Positions 43,020 through 51,855 of a DNA stretch of 64,000 nt are shown one piece after another. The position numbers were made by a program, and so were the translations under genes. The notes beneath the pieces were generated by a model that made no database searches, was not told the DNA's origin, and saw only the letters and a program-made list of their open reading frames with translations. How positions within the stretch are numbered: the first letter of the stretch is position 1; every line of letters starts with the position of its first letter. Origin of the DNA: Solidesulfovibrio alcoholivorans DSM 5433 (GTDB taxonomy: Bacteria > Desulfobacterota > Desulfovibrionia > Desulfovibrionales > Desulfovibrionaceae); assembly GCF_000702665.1 (NCBI RefSeq), contig NZ_JNJA01000007.1, positions 186,001 through 250,000 of the forward strand, in the 5' to 3' direction.

Positions 43020-44642
43020 ATGCGCACCGTCTGCCTGATCCATTCCCATCTCGGGCCGGCGTTTTCGCGCCTGGGCTGCCGGGTCGTATCCCTGACGCCG
43101 CCCGACGGCGTGGTCAGCCTGCCTCGACTGCTGGCCACCCTGCCCGAGCCCCCGGACTGCATCATCCACCAGGAAAACCTCGGTCGCCTGGTCGTGCTCG
43201 ACGACTGCGGCAACGCGCCCTGTCCGGTGCTCTACTGGTCCCTGGACACCCACCTCAACCACTTCTGGCAGCGCCACTACGTGCGCGCGCTCTCCGCGGC
43301 GGCGACCACCCAACCGCATCTGGCCGCGACATTGTCCCGCGACGGCGGCCCGCATTGCGCCTGGGTGCCCTGGCACGGACAGCCCCGCCCCCTGGCCCCC
43401 CAGGCGCAACGCACGATCCCCCTGGCCTTCGTCGGCCGCATAAGCGCCGAACGCCAACGCCGGCAATGGTTCGCCGAACACCTTTCGCGCTTCGGCCTGC
43501 TGCTGCGCCAGGACGCTTCCGGGGCGGAACTGGCCGCGTTCTACGACACGGTGCGCGCCGCCCCCAACGAATGCATCGCCGGCGAAATCAACCTGCGCCT
43601 CTTCGAAGCCGCCTCAAGCGGCTGCCTGCCCGTTTCCGAGCGCACCCCGGCAGGCGTGGAAACACTCTTCGCCCCGGACCGCGAAGCCCTCTATTACGAC
43701 GACGTGGCCGAACTCGACGACAGGCTCCGCTTCCTCCAGGCCCACCCCGACCTGGCCGCAACCATGGGACGCGCCGCCCACGCGGCCGTGGCCGCCCGAC
43801 ACCTGCCCGACCACCGGGCCAAGGCCCTGCTCGACCTCACCCGCGCCGCACCCCCGCCCCCCAAAGGGCCGGCCGCCGACGCCGCCCTGGCGCTTGCGCT
43901 CTACCACCTGAACCGCTCCGGCCAGCTGGCCACGCAACGCATCGAACTCTGGCGCAGGCTCGCCGCCGCGCCCGGCACGCCCGAAATCATGGCCGCGCGC
44001 GTCCAACTCGCCCTGGCCGACAACAACCGCGACATGGCGCAGGCGCTTTTCGCCGCCTGCCTGTCCCATCCCGAACTCGCCGGCGACGCCCGCAGCGCCG
44101 CGGCCTGCGCCCTGGCCGCCCTGCGCCTGGGACAGGGAGAAGCCGCCAAACGCGCCTACGTGGCGTTCGTCGCCGCCGCGGGCCGGCGCGAAGCGCCGCG
44201 CCTGCACACCCCCCGGGACTACCTGCTCTTTTTCGCCAACGCCCTGGAAGCCATCGGCTGCACCAGCGCGCCGGGCATGCTCTTCCATCACGCCGTGCAT
44301 CTGCCGGAGACCGCCGTCCAATGCCTCGTCGCCGCCAAGGCCCTGGACCAACACGACCTGGAAATCGAACGCCGCCTCGAATCGCTGCTGCGCCGTCAGC
44401 CCGGCTCCGAAGCCGAACGCATTGGCCTTTTGTCCGACCTCTCCCTGCACCGGCCCGACGACTGGTCGCTCAGCCTGGAACTGGGACTCGCCAACCTCAA
44501 AGGCTTCCGCCTGGAAGCCGGCCTCGAAGAACTGCGCCTCGCCGCCGCCACCGCCGCACGCACCGGCCAGGATGCCCGCTTCACCCGACGCCTACGTCTG
44601 GCCGATCCCTCGGGGCGGCTGCGGCGATTGTTGGGGATGTGA
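43020..44642 (+). CDS. CgeB-like glycosyltransferase with helical repeat C-terminus
   Basis: 540 residues. The first half resembles CgeB-type glycosyltransferases: MRTVCLIHSHLGPAFSRLGC, PVLYWSLDTHLNHFWQRHYV and the nucleotide-binding NLRLFEAASSGCLPVSERTP with a following VETLFAPDREALYYDDVAEL. The second half (~270-540) is helix-rich with Ala/Leu repeats (ALALYHLNRSGQLATQRIEL; AACALAALRLGQGEAAKRAY) like TPR/Sel1 solenoids. Such fusions occur in polysaccharide loci. No signal peptide, so probably cytoplasmic. Substrate unknown. Confidence 0.75.
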   Translation: MRTVCLIHSHLGPAFSRLGCRVVSLTPPDGVVSLPRLLATLPEPPDCIIHQENLGRLVVLDDCGNAPCPVLYWSLDTHLNHFWQRHYVRALSAAATTQPHLAATLSRDGGPHCAWVPWHGQPRPLAPQAQRTIPLAFVGRISAERQRRQWFAEHLSRFGLLLRQDASGAELAAFYDTVRAAPNECIAGEINLRLFEAASSGCLPVSERTPAGVETLFAPDREALYYDDVAELDDRLRFLQAHPDLAATMGRAAHAAVAARHLPDHRAKALLDLTRAAPPPPKGPAADAALALALYHLNRSGQLATQRIELWRRLAAAPGTPEIMAARVQLALADNNRDMAQALFAACLSHPELAGDARSAAACALAALRLGQGEAAKRAYVAFVAAAGRREAPRLHTPRDYLLFFANALEAIGCTSAPGMLFHHAVHLPETAVQCLVAAKALDQHDLEIERRLESLLRRQPGSEAERIGLLSDLSLHRPDDWSLSLELGLANLKGFRLEAGLEELRLAAATAARTGQDARFTRRLRLADPSGRLRRLLGM

Positions 44643-44682
44643 CGGGACGGGAGGGGAAGGAGATGGAGGGAAAAGGGGAAAA

Positions 44683-44815
44683 AAAGATGCCTCCGGCGGC
44701 CAGGAGGGGATGATCCCCTCCTGGACCTCCCCGCGCCACGACGCAGAACGGGGGACCGGGGGGAGTGACTCCCCCCGGCGGGGCCTGGGGCAGCGCCCCA
44801 GATCCCCAGCGCCCC
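44683..44815 (+). repeat. Dispersed palindromic repeat, copy 4 (compound)
   Basis: Plus strand: AAAGATGCCTCCGGCGGCC then the palindrome AGGAGGGGATGATCCCCTCC and GGACCTCCCC, the same layout as copy 1. It is followed at 44760-44815 by two more palindromes, GGGGGGAGTGACTCCCCCC and TGGGGCAGCGCCCCA. The region lies between convergent genes (43020 plus, 44821 minus), where it could end both transcripts. Confidence 0.75.
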
Positions 44816-44820
44816 AGCAC

Positions 44821-45945
44821 TCAAGGCCGGTAGGCGGGCAGGGTGTTTTCGCCGCCGGGGGCGGTGATGATGAAGACGTCCATACGCAGGCCGACGGGCA
44901 ATTCGGCGGGTTCGTCCACGTCGACGAGGGTTTCGAGGATTCGGGTGTCGTTTTTTTCGGAGGGATCGTCGGTACGGATGTTTTTCTTGCCGAGGATGCC
45001 CGCGACGCGGGAGACATGGCCGAGGAAGCGTTTGTCGCCGTAGGCTTCGGCCATGAGGATGGCTTTCTGGCCCACGGCCACCTTGGCGATATCGCGCTCG
45101 TCCACATCGGCGCGCACGCGCAGGCGGCTGACGTCGCCCACGGTGACGACGGGCGTGTCGAAGGAGACGGAGACCATTTCCCCGGCCCGGCGGTGTTTGC
45201 GCAGCACCACGCCGTCGATGGGCGAGCGGATGACGCCTTTTTCGGCCAGGGCGCGGGCTTCCTCGAGCCTGGCCCGGGCTTCGCCGACCTGCGCCAGGGC
45301 GCGTTTGACATCTTCCTCGCGCGTGGGGTCGTCCACGAGGCGGAAGCGTTGGCGCGCGGCGTCCAGGCGTTCGCTGGCCACCTTGTATTCCCGCTCGGCG
45401 CGGTCGGCTTCTTCCTTGGAGAGCACTTCACGCGAAAGCAGTTGCCGCCGGCGCTCGTTTTCCGTGCGCGCGACCTCCAGCACGGCGCGGGCCTCGTCCA
45501 CGGCGGCGCGGGCTTCCTTGCGTTCCATGTCGCGCGCGCCGGCCACGGTCTTGGCGAAGGCGGCTTCGCTCGCGGCCAGGGCCTGTTCGGCAGCATCCAC
45601 ACGGGCGGGAAGCTCGTCGGCGGCGAGGCGCGCGAGCACCTGGCCCTGGCGCACGCGGTCGCCCTCCTCCACCAGCACCTCGCGGATCTTGCCGGCCATG
45701 TCGAAGCCCAGGCGCATTTCCTCGGAGAGGGGCTCCACGCGTCCCGGCGCGGCGACCCAGGGCACGGTCTGCGTCGCGCCTCCGGTTTCGGTGGCGGCAT
45801 GCGGGACGGCGGCGGGCGCGGGTTGCGCCGGGGCCGTGGCGTGCACGGCGGGCCGGCTTTTGCCCGGTGGGGTCCGGGACATCCACCAGGCCCCGCCAAG
45901 GACCATGGCGGCGGCAAGCGCCAGCAGGATGACGCGCTGCATCAT
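44821..45945 (-). CDS. HlyD-family membrane fusion protein (DevB-type)
   Basis: 374 residues. N-terminal membrane anchor (VILLALAAAMVLGGAWWM), then a lipoyl-like half (PGRVEPLSEEMRLGFDMAGK and VLVEEGDRVRQGQVLARLA), long coiled-coil hairpin (~115-215, for example LAASEAAFAKTVAGARDMER), second lipoyl half (RSPIDGVVLRKHRRAGEMVS) and beta-barrel. It links an inner-membrane ABC transporter to the outer membrane. The start overlaps the ATPase stop (ATGA). Together with the two genes upstream it forms a DevBCA-type exporter. No outer-membrane TolC gene is adjacent. Confidence 0.88.
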   Translation of the reverse strand: MMQRVILLALAAAMVLGGAWWMSRTPPGKSRPAVHATAPAQPAPAAVPHAATETGGATQTVPWVAAPGRVEPLSEEMRLGFDMAGKIREVLVEEGDRVRQGQVLARLAADELPARVDAAEQALAASEAAFAKTVAGARDMERKEARAAVDEARAVLEVARTENERRRQLLSREVLSKEEADRAEREYKVASERLDAARQRFRLVDDPTREEDVKRALAQVGEARARLEEARALAEKGVIRSPIDGVVLRKHRRAGEMVSVSFDTPVVTVGDVSRLRVRADVDERDIAKVAVGQKAILMAEAYGDKRFLGHVSRVAGILGKKNIRTDDPSEKNDTRILETLVDVDEPAELPVGLRMDVFIITAPGGENTLPAYRP

Positions 45946-46643
45946 GGCGTAAGTTCTCCATCGGACGCGATGCGGCCGTCCTCGATGCGGATGACCCGGT
46001 CGGCGAAGGCGGCGATGCGCGGGTCGTGGGTGACGATGACCACGGAACTGCCGCGGCCGACGGCCAGTTCGCGCAGCGAGGCGATGACGCCGCGCCCGGT
46101 TTCGGAATCGAGCGCCGCCGTGGGCTCGTCGGCCAGGATGATCGCGGGTTCGGCGACCAGGGCGCGGGCGATGGCCACGCGCTGTTTCTGGCCGCCGCTT
46201 AAGTCCCGGGGCAGGACGTGGGCCTTGTCCGCAAGGCCCACGGCGACAAGGGCGGCATGTGCGCGGGACTTGGCTTCGCCCCCGGCCACGCCGCGCAGGT
46301 CCAGGGCGACCTGGACGTTTTCCACGGCGTAGAGGGTGGGAAAGAGGTTGTAGCTCTGGAAGACGAAGCCGATGTGGGCCTGACGCACCCGGGTCAGCTC
46401 GCGCTCGGGCAGGCCGGCGGTTTCGCGGCCCATGACCACGACGCTGCCCGCGCTCGGGGACAGGATGCAGCCGAGGATGGAAAGGAGCGTGGTCTTGCCC
46501 GAGCCCGAAGGGCCCATGAGCAGGCAGACCTCCCCCGCGCGCACGGACACGTCCACGCCGCGAAGCGCCGGCACTTCCACCTTGCCCAGGGTGAAGGTCT
46601 TGGCCACGCCTTGGGCGCGAAGCAGCGTTTCCGGGGCGGCCAT
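45942..46643 (-). CDS. ABC exporter ATP-binding protein (DevA/MacB-like)
   Basis: 233 residues. Walker A LLMGPSGSGKTTLLSILGCI, signature LSGGQKQRVAIARALV, Walker B AIILADEPTAALDSETG and H-loop VVIVTHDPRIA are all intact. ATP hydrolysis powers the permease encoded just upstream. The ATG at 46643 (MAAPETLLRAQGVAKTFTLG) is preferred; five bases separate it from the permease stop. A LolD/MacB-type ATPase by its length and GKVEVPALRGVDVSV start. Confidence 0.92.
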   Translation of the reverse strand: MAAPETLLRAQGVAKTFTLGKVEVPALRGVDVSVRAGEVCLLMGPSGSGKTTLLSILGCILSPSAGSVVVMGRETAGLPERELTRVRQAHIGFVFQSYNLFPTLYAVENVQVALDLRGVAGGEAKSRAHAALVAVGLADKAHVLPRDLSGGQKQRVAIARALVAEPAIILADEPTAALDSETGRGVIASLRELAVGRGSSVVIVTHDPRIAAFADRVIRIEDGRIASDGELTP

Positions 46644-46648
46644 GGGCG

Positions 46649-47779
46649 TCAGGCTCCCCGGAAGACCATGGCCGGGTCGATGGTCGTGACCTTGCGGATG
46701 GAGACCAGGCCGGCGGCCACGCACATGGCCACGGTGAGGAAGAAAAGGCCCACGGCCAGGGACGGCGGCAGCACGATGGACGCCCCGCCCTTGGCGGCGA
46801 GGTCCACCAGGAACAGACTGATCAGGATGCCGCAGCCGTAGCCGACCAGGGCGGCGGCCACGGCCTGGATGACGATGATGCGGTGGATGTAGCCGCCGGG
46901 CGCGCCCATGGCCCGCAGCGTGCCGAATTCCGCCAGGTGGTCCATGGTCGTGGCGTAGAGCGTTTGCGCCACGACCACGCCGCCGACCACGAGTCCAAGG
47001 CTCGCGGCGATCAAAAGCGCCATGCCGGCTCCGGTGGTGAACATCCAGTAGTGCCGGGTCTTGCCGGCGAATTCCTCACGGGTGAACACGTCCACGTCGC
47101 GCACCGCGCGGGCGATGGCGTCGCGCAGGGCCTCGGCCGCTACTCCCGGGGCCGGGCGCACGAGCACGTAGGTGCACTGGCCGTCTTCCATGTTGGTGTA
47201 GCGCAGTGCGTTTTCGTAGGAGGCGAAGACATAGGGCGAGGTGGTGAACGAGCGGATGCCGGAGGTGAGCGCCACGACCCTGGCGCGGCGGTCGCCGATC
47301 TCCACGGCCTGTCCGACGCCCGCAATGCCGAGCTTGTCGAGGTAGAGCGCATCCACGGCCACGGTGTCGGGGAGCCGCAGCGCCGCCATGGTCCCGGGCG
47401 GCACGTTCCAGGGCCTGGCCAGGCCCGAGCCCGGGTCGAAGCCGACGACTTCCACGGATTCGCGGCCGCCGGCGGGCTTTTTCCAGTTGGCGAAGCGCAC
47501 GATGACGCGCTCGGCCCGGCCCACGCCGGGCACGCCCAGGATCTGGTGGAATTTGCGTGGCGGCAGCGGGTGGGTGACGTCAAAGTTGCGCACCCCGCGC
47601 GAAGCCACCCAGATTTCGGCCTCGGTGTTGTCGATGACGCAGGTGGTGGCCCGGGTGAAGCCGACGAACAGTCCGCCCTGGACGGCGATGAGGACCACGG
47701 CGAAGACCACGCCGGTGAGCGTGACCGCCAGGCGCACACGGTCGTGCAGCAGGTTTCGCAATGCAATGCGGATGGTCAT
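46649..47779 (-). CDS. ABC exporter permease, FtsX-type (DevC-like)
   Basis: 376 residues. N-terminal membrane segment (VRLAVTLTGVVFAVVLIAVQ), a periplasmic region (~45-245: EIWVASRGVRNFDVTHPLPP and VEVVGFDPGSGLARPWNVP), then three C-terminal membrane segments (ASLGLVVGGVVVAQTLYATT; VIQAVAAALVGYGCGILISL; FLTVAMCVAAGLVSIRKV). The MDHLAEFGTLRAMGAPGGYI segment is a hallmark of the family. With the ATPase and fusion protein it forms a DevBCA/MacAB-type exporter, possibly for glycolipids or small envelope molecules; the substrate is not inferable. Confidence 0.88.
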   Translation of the reverse strand: MTIRIALRNLLHDRVRLAVTLTGVVFAVVLIAVQGGLFVGFTRATTCVIDNTEAEIWVASRGVRNFDVTHPLPPRKFHQILGVPGVGRAERVIVRFANWKKPAGGRESVEVVGFDPGSGLARPWNVPPGTMAALRLPDTVAVDALYLDKLGIAGVGQAVEIGDRRARVVALTSGIRSFTTSPYVFASYENALRYTNMEDGQCTYVLVRPAPGVAAEALRDAIARAVRDVDVFTREEFAGKTRHYWMFTTGAGMALLIAASLGLVVGGVVVAQTLYATTMDHLAEFGTLRAMGAPGGYIHRIIVIQAVAAALVGYGCGILISLFLVDLAAKGGASIVLPPSLAVGLFFLTVAMCVAAGLVSIRKVTTIDPAMVFRGA

Positions 47780-48044
47780 GGGGCAGCCGCCGGCAACCGG
47801 CGCGGGCCGGCCCTACGGCGCTACCCCATCCCGCAGCCTCCGTAAAGGGGACGGGTCAGTTGCCGCTGCCACCCTTGCCGGAAATTGCGCTCTTACGCAT
47901 CCGATGAAACCTCAAAAAGCCTTATTTTCTTCGGATTGTTACCGGCTGACCCGGAAGGAGCGCGCGCATTCTCCGCCCCTTCCGAGACCAGCCCCCCTGC
48001 AAGAAGCTGCACAAGACAAAGCACAGCCCGTACCACAGGAGAAA

Positions 48045-48073
48045 ATAGCAAGATATACAAGGGCGATAGTCAA
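48045..48073 (-). promoter_or_regulatory. Candidate promoter for the ABC exporter operon
   Basis: Minus strand TTGACT (-35), 17 bp, TGCTAT (-10), within the AT-rich stretch. It lies about 265 bp upstream of the permease ATG, so a long leader would result. Confidence 0.45.
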
Positions 48074-48208
48074 GCAGAGACAACAGAAACAACACAAGTT
48101 CAAGCACAAAAATGTCTTGCTTTACAGACAGTTCTACAATTTCGAACAGACACCTTTCCTTCTAAAAAGGTGTTCCATAAACGCAAATGGGGAGATACAT
48201 AAAAAACA

Positions 48209-48238
48209 AAAACGACGTTGCCCGATGCAACGTCGTTT
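48209..48238 (-). terminator. Terminator for the SGNH-gene transcript
   Basis: AAACGACGTTGC paired with GCAACGTCGTTT; on the minus strand it is followed by TTGTTTTTT. It lies 375 bp downstream of the SGNH/AlgX-like gene, so any minus-strand transcript from there ends here. Confidence 0.75.
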
Positions 48239-48280
48239 CTGCTGCCAAACACGGAAACCAAAAGCCGGTCACTCAAGAAG

Positions 48281-48381
48281 CGCTGGGTTGTCGGCCGGCC
48301 AGGAGGAGGTTGCCCCAACCGGCCGCAATCCCTGGGCACTGGGGTTGCAGAGGTTCTTACAAATGCCATGCCAACCCTGCG
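48281..48381 (+). ncRNA. Candidate structured RNA, family unknown
   Basis: A closing stem CGC.GGGTTG / CAACCC.GCG encloses a GGTTG-ccc-CAACC hairpin and an 8 bp hairpin GCAATCCC / GGGGTTGC. The latter pairs fully on the plus strand only by a U-G wobble, while the minus strand has a C-A mismatch, hinting at a plus-strand RNA. No known family is recognised and no clear promoter is seen. Confidence 0.3.
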
Positions 48382-48612
48382 ATGCAGGCACTACGGCCAC
48401 CCGCGCCAAGAGTACACGGCGACGACAACGCAAAAACGCACGTTTTCGTCGGAGCGCCTACAAAATGGTAGGTGAAACCCGCCATACGGTGGCAAGACTT
48501 GCCGTCCGGAAAGTGACTTGCCCGTCAACAGCCTGTCACCGCTTCCCCACAGCCGCGCAAAGCGACAGCGCAGGGCACGCCGGAAAAGTGTGCGCAAGGC
48601 GCGGAGGCGTGG

Positions 48613-49905
48613 TCAGCGCCCGGTCGGACAGCCGGACACGATGGCGGCGGCTTCGGCGGCGACCTCGGGTAGCGGGGCGAGCAACTTTTGCGGGATGGGC
48701 TCGAACGCCGGCGCGGGCTGCGGACAGCCGGCCGCTTGGTCCGCGCGGCCGAACCAGCGCGCGGCCAGGGCGCTCGCCACGAGGCTCCCGGCCCAGGCGT
48801 TGCCCTCGGGGCTCCAGTGGGTGTCGCGGCCGGAATAGGTGCCGTGGCCGTCCGGGGTGGTCCCGGCAAGGCACGGCGTCAGGTCCAGGACATCGTCCTG
48901 GGGCAGGCCGACGAGCCTGGCCAATTCCCGGGTGACGCGGCCGGGCAGGGCGAAATCGGCGTCCCTGGCGTCCTTGCCCAGGGCCTTGGCCGCTGCCGCC
49001 CCCACCTGCGGCGAGACCGCCCCTTCGGGCGGGGAGAGCATGACCAGCACCGGCTTGCCCGAGGCGCGCAGTCTGGCCGCCGTGGCCAGCAGCAGCTCGT
49101 ACCAGGGCATGTCGTTTTCATAGGCAAACAGGGTGTCCTTGAAAAACGGCTTCATGGTCGAGCGGCGCTCCGAGGCCATCTGGTCCGGGGACAGGGGCAA
49201 AAGCGACCGGTAGCGCTTGTCCGCCCCGTCGGGCAGCACGCCCAGGGCGTCGAGGTCGGGCAGAAAGAGCAGGCGTCGCAGTTCCTTGTCGCTTTGCAGC
49301 TTGAAAAGCACCTGCGCCTTGATGAAATCCATGAAGCGGAACGGATACTGGTGCGGCACGAGGGTGTACGCGCCGTACGCCATGCCCAGGCGGCAGAGGT
49401 CCGCGAGTTTCCGGTTGAACGCGGCCGGGTCGTACGGCGTCTTGCGCACGTCGTTGAAATCGTTGCCGAGGTAGACGTTGAAAACCACGGCGTCGTATTC
49501 CAGGGCCTGGCTCCAGAAGTAGAAGCGCTCCAGGTAGTCGGGGAAGGAGATGGAGGGAAAGCCCAGGTTGACCACGCGCACGCGGCGGTCGAGCCCCATG
49601 GCGTTGAGATCTTTCTCGATGGCGGCGCACAGGCCGTATTGCGGCTGGGTCACGGAAAAAGTGAAGGAATCGCCGATGGCCAGGATGCGGAACTCGTCCC
49701 GGGGCTTTTTCTTGGGCACGATGTCGTGGTGATCGTTAAGAAGCATCGCCTCCAGGGAATAGTCCGGGGCATCCCTCCTGGCGTGGGAAAAGACATGTTC
49801 CTTTTCGTAGCGGCGGAAAAAGTAGTCCACGACAAAGCACACGGCCACGACCTGGACGACGATGAGCAGCGCGATGCCGAGGGCGCGAAGGATACGGCGT
49901 TTCAT
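48613..49905 (-). CDS. Membrane-anchored SGNH/AlgX-like protein
   Basis: 430 residues. N-terminal anchor (ALGIALLIVVQVVAVCFVVD), then SGNH features: FRILAIGDSFTFSVTQPQYG (Ser nucleophile), VVNLGFPSISFPDY, VVFNVYLGNDFNDVRKTP, and the Asp-His end GRDTHWSPEGNAWAGSLVA. The DTHWSPEG ending is typical of AlgX/AlgJ-like and DHHW-family O-acetyltransferases that modify exopolysaccharides, though no partner MBOAT gene is in the window. A structural or acyl-transfer role at the periplasmic face is inferred. Confidence 0.8.
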   Translation of the reverse strand: MKRRILRALGIALLIVVQVVAVCFVVDYFFRRYEKEHVFSHARRDAPDYSLEAMLLNDHHDIVPKKKPRDEFRILAIGDSFTFSVTQPQYGLCAAIEKDLNAMGLDRRVRVVNLGFPSISFPDYLERFYFWSQALEYDAVVFNVYLGNDFNDVRKTPYDPAAFNRKLADLCRLGMAYGAYTLVPHQYPFRFMDFIKAQVLFKLQSDKELRRLLFLPDLDALGVLPDGADKRYRSLLPLSPDQMASERRSTMKPFFKDTLFAYENDMPWYELLLATAARLRASGKPVLVMLSPPEGAVSPQVGAAAAKALGKDARDADFALPGRVTRELARLVGLPQDDVLDLTPCLAGTTPDGHGTYSGRDTHWSPEGNAWAGSLVASALAARWFGRADQAAGCPQPAPAFEPIPQKLLAPLPEVAAEAAAIVSGCPTGR

Positions 49906-50018
49906 GGGTGCTGGCGGAATGAGGTTGGCCGGATGCGGCCGGTTTCGCCCGGTCGGGCCGGGAAGGGCCGCACCCTACGTCGCGCGGCCCCGGCTGGCAA
50001 GACGCGGGGAGCCACCCC

Positions 50019-50558
50019 CTATTGCTTGAGCACCGCGCCCTCGCCCACGAAAACGACCGAACCCGCCGGCGGCGGCCCCGATTTCGCGCCCAGGGCGCTA
50101 CGCGCCTTGGCCGAGCCGAAGAGCGTGCGGTAGCCGAAGGAAATGGCGTAGTCCCCGGCGGCGCTTCCGGCCGGGGCCAGGACGAATTCGAAGGGCACGG
50201 CCGCGTCCGGGGAAAGGGGCAGGCCCGGATAGGTCTTCTCGGCCTTGGCCAGGACGTTGCCCGCCGGGTCGCGCAGATAGGCGGCGAAGGTGATCTCCTC
50301 GGCGCGGTCGACCCAGGGCGGCAGGTCGCCGGTCACGGGCGTGGCGCGGCCGCGGATGACGAAAGACTGGCCGGAGAGCGCGCCCGTGAACTCGAACCGC
50401 CAGTACTTCATGGCGATGACCGTAGGCGGCCCGGCGACGATGGGCTTCGACTCCAGATGGGACACGGAAAGCGTGGCGCAGCCGGCAAGAAGCGCCAGGA
50501 GGCACCCTGCGGCAACGAAAGCCGGAAACCGGCGCGTCAGGCGTCGCGAAATACGCAT
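50019..50558 (-). CDS. Lipoprotein, unknown function
   Basis: 179 residues. The signal peptide FVAAGCLLALLAGCATLSVS has a lipobox (LAGC), so the protein is anchored at a membrane after cleavage. The mature part begins LSVSHLESKPIVAGPPTVIA and is beta-rich (FEFTGALSGQSFVIRGRATP; FVLAPAGSAAGDYAISFGYR). No domain recognised. RBS GGGGGAGG. It follows the YkgJ-like gene by 23 bp and may be co-transcribed. Confidence 0.75.
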   Translation of the reverse strand: MRISRRLTRRFPAFVAAGCLLALLAGCATLSVSHLESKPIVAGPPTVIAMKYWRFEFTGALSGQSFVIRGRATPVTGDLPPWVDRAEEITFAAYLRDPAGNVLAKAEKTYPGLPLSPDAAVPFEFVLAPAGSAAGDYAISFGYRTLFGSAKARSALGAKSGPPPAGSVVFVGEGAVLKQ

Positions 50559-50581
50559 CTCCCCTCCCCCATGGCCGCCGG

Positions 50582-51181
50582 CTACTTCCCGGGCGGGCCG
50601 GCCAGGATCATTTCCGCAAGGGTCATATCCACCTTGGGCGGCCGGCCCGGCCGGCTGCCCCACAGTTCCATTTCCAGCGTCGCAAGGCGCTTCAGCAGCG
50701 GCGTGCGGTCCATGGCCTTGCCGCCCTTGCCCTCGGCGGCAAGGCGCTGGCACGGGCCGCAGCCCGGAAACTCGCGCACGCCCATGGAGCCGATCAGCAC
50801 GTTGGGCACGCCGTGCAGGCGGCAGATCATGAGCCGGTGGTCGTAGAGCCCGCACAGGCCGTCGTCGTTGAGCGGGCACATGGCGCGCGGCGTCTCCCCG
50901 CGCGAAAGCGCCTCGCGGCAGGCGGCGACGTACTCCCGGGCCCGGGCGACGTAAGCCTCGCGCTTCTCGGCGGGCAGGGCGTCGAGGCCCGCATGCAGGT
51001 AGAGCCACTCGGCGTGGGTGTGGTGCTGAAAAAAACTCACGCAGCAGTTTTCGGCGCAGCCCGCGCAATCGAGTCCGGCGGCGGCGGCGGCGGCCATGTA
51101 GGCCGCGTCCATGTCGGCGTAGAGTTTCGCGAGCTTGGCCAGGACGACCCGGCGGCGCGAGGCGGGAAACGGTGCGGTCAC
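50582..51181 (-). CDS. YkgJ-type Cys-rich metal-binding protein
   Basis: 199 residues from a GTG that overlaps the shikimate kinase stop (GTGA) with RBS GAAGGA. The Cys motif [16 protein letters not shown] and later [20 protein letters not shown] follow the CxxCxxxCC...C.ll...C..Y..RP..CR pattern of the YkgJ/UPF0153 family, which binds zinc or iron-sulfur clusters. The function is not established. Between aroK and a lipoprotein gene on the same strand. Confidence 0.75.
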   Translation of the reverse strand: MTAPFPASRRRVVLAKLAKLYADMDAAYMAAAAAAGLDCAGCAENCCVSFFQHHTHAEWLYLHAGLDALPAEKREAYVARAREYVAACREALSRGETPRAMCPLNDDGLCGLYDHRLMICRLHGVPNVLIGSMGVREFPGCGPCQRLAAEGKGGKAMDRTPLLKRLATLEMELWGSRPGRPPKVDMTLAEMILAGPPGK

Positions 51182-51756
51182 GAAACGATTCCTTCCAGGA
51201 TTTGCGCGGCGCACGCCTCGGGCGAAACGCCGCAGCTCGTTACGGTCAGGTCGGCGGCCGCGGCGTAGAGCGGCTGCCGTTCGGCGAAAACCTCGGGCAG
51301 CGTCATCCCCGCCGGCACGACGAAGGCGCGCTGGCCGGGATCGCCGAGGCGCGCCAGAAACGTGTCCAGGTCGATGGACAGAAAGACCAGCGGGCCGCAG
51401 GCCTTGAGCCTGGCCACGGCGCGCGGGGCGTAGATGACCGAGCCGCCGGTGGCCACCACGCAGCGCTTGACGCCAAGCCCGGCCACGACGTCCTCCTCCA
51501 GGCGCAAAAAACCCTCGAGCCCGAGCCGGTCGAGAAGCGCCGGCAGGCTGGCCCCGGCCGTGGCCTCGATGAGGCGGTCCGTGTCCAGGCTGGCCCAGCC
51601 CAGGCGGCGGGCGAGCAGCGAGGCCAGGGTGGTCTTGCCCGCCCCGGCCATGCCGATGAGGCTCACGCAGCCCTCGTCGGAAATCCGTCCCAAAAGTGCT
51701 GGTTGCATGTGCGTACGCCCGGCCCGAGCGGCCTTGGCGACCCTAGCCTTTTTCAT
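51178..51756 (-). CDS. aroK: Shikimate kinase
   Basis: 192 residues. P-loop [35 protein letters not shown] (substrate Asp), the [11 protein letters not shown] region, [15 protein letters not shown] (GG loop), and [14 protein letters not shown] (the RQPLY motif) mark the family. It phosphorylates shikimate in aromatic amino-acid synthesis. The Gly-rich third motif reads GGS rather than GGG, which is tolerated in some members. A start at a later ATG ([13 protein letters not shown]) would remove a 16-residue basic extension. Confidence 0.82.
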   Translation of the reverse strand: MKKARVAKAARAGRTHMQPALLGRISDEGCVSLIGMAGAGKTTLASLLARRLGWASLDTDRLIEATAGASLPALLDRLGLEGFLRLEEDVVAGLGVKRCVVATGGSVIYAPRAVARLKACGPLVFLSIDLDTFLARLGDPGQRAFVVPAGMTLPEVFAERQPLYAAAADLTVTSCGVSPEACAAQILEGIVS

Positions 51757-51855
51757 CGTGAATGCCTAGCCGGCCTTACGCGTTGTCAGCGGGCCGGCCT
51801 TTGGCTACAAAGGCTGTGCGCGACGCCGGCTTCGGCCTCGCGCCAAGGGGAGGTC
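51757..51855. other. aroK-gmhA divergent spacer
   Basis: 99 bp containing an imperfect inverted repeat, TAGCCGGCC / GGGCCGGCC..GGCTA. No clear promoter is assigned for either gene. Confidence 0.35.

Larger units (their letters stand above)
47780..48612. other. 833 bp gene-free region with AT-rich core and inverted repeats
   Basis: No accepted coding region. From about 47920 to 48240 the base composition is clearly lower in GC than all surrounding DNA. It holds a promoter candidate (48045), a terminator-like hairpin (48209), a possible structured RNA (48281) and another hairpin, CGACGA.AACG...CGTT.TCGTCG, at 48420-48451. Plus-strand open frames such as 47885 and 48218 lack ribosome-binding sites. 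Confidence 0.6.
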
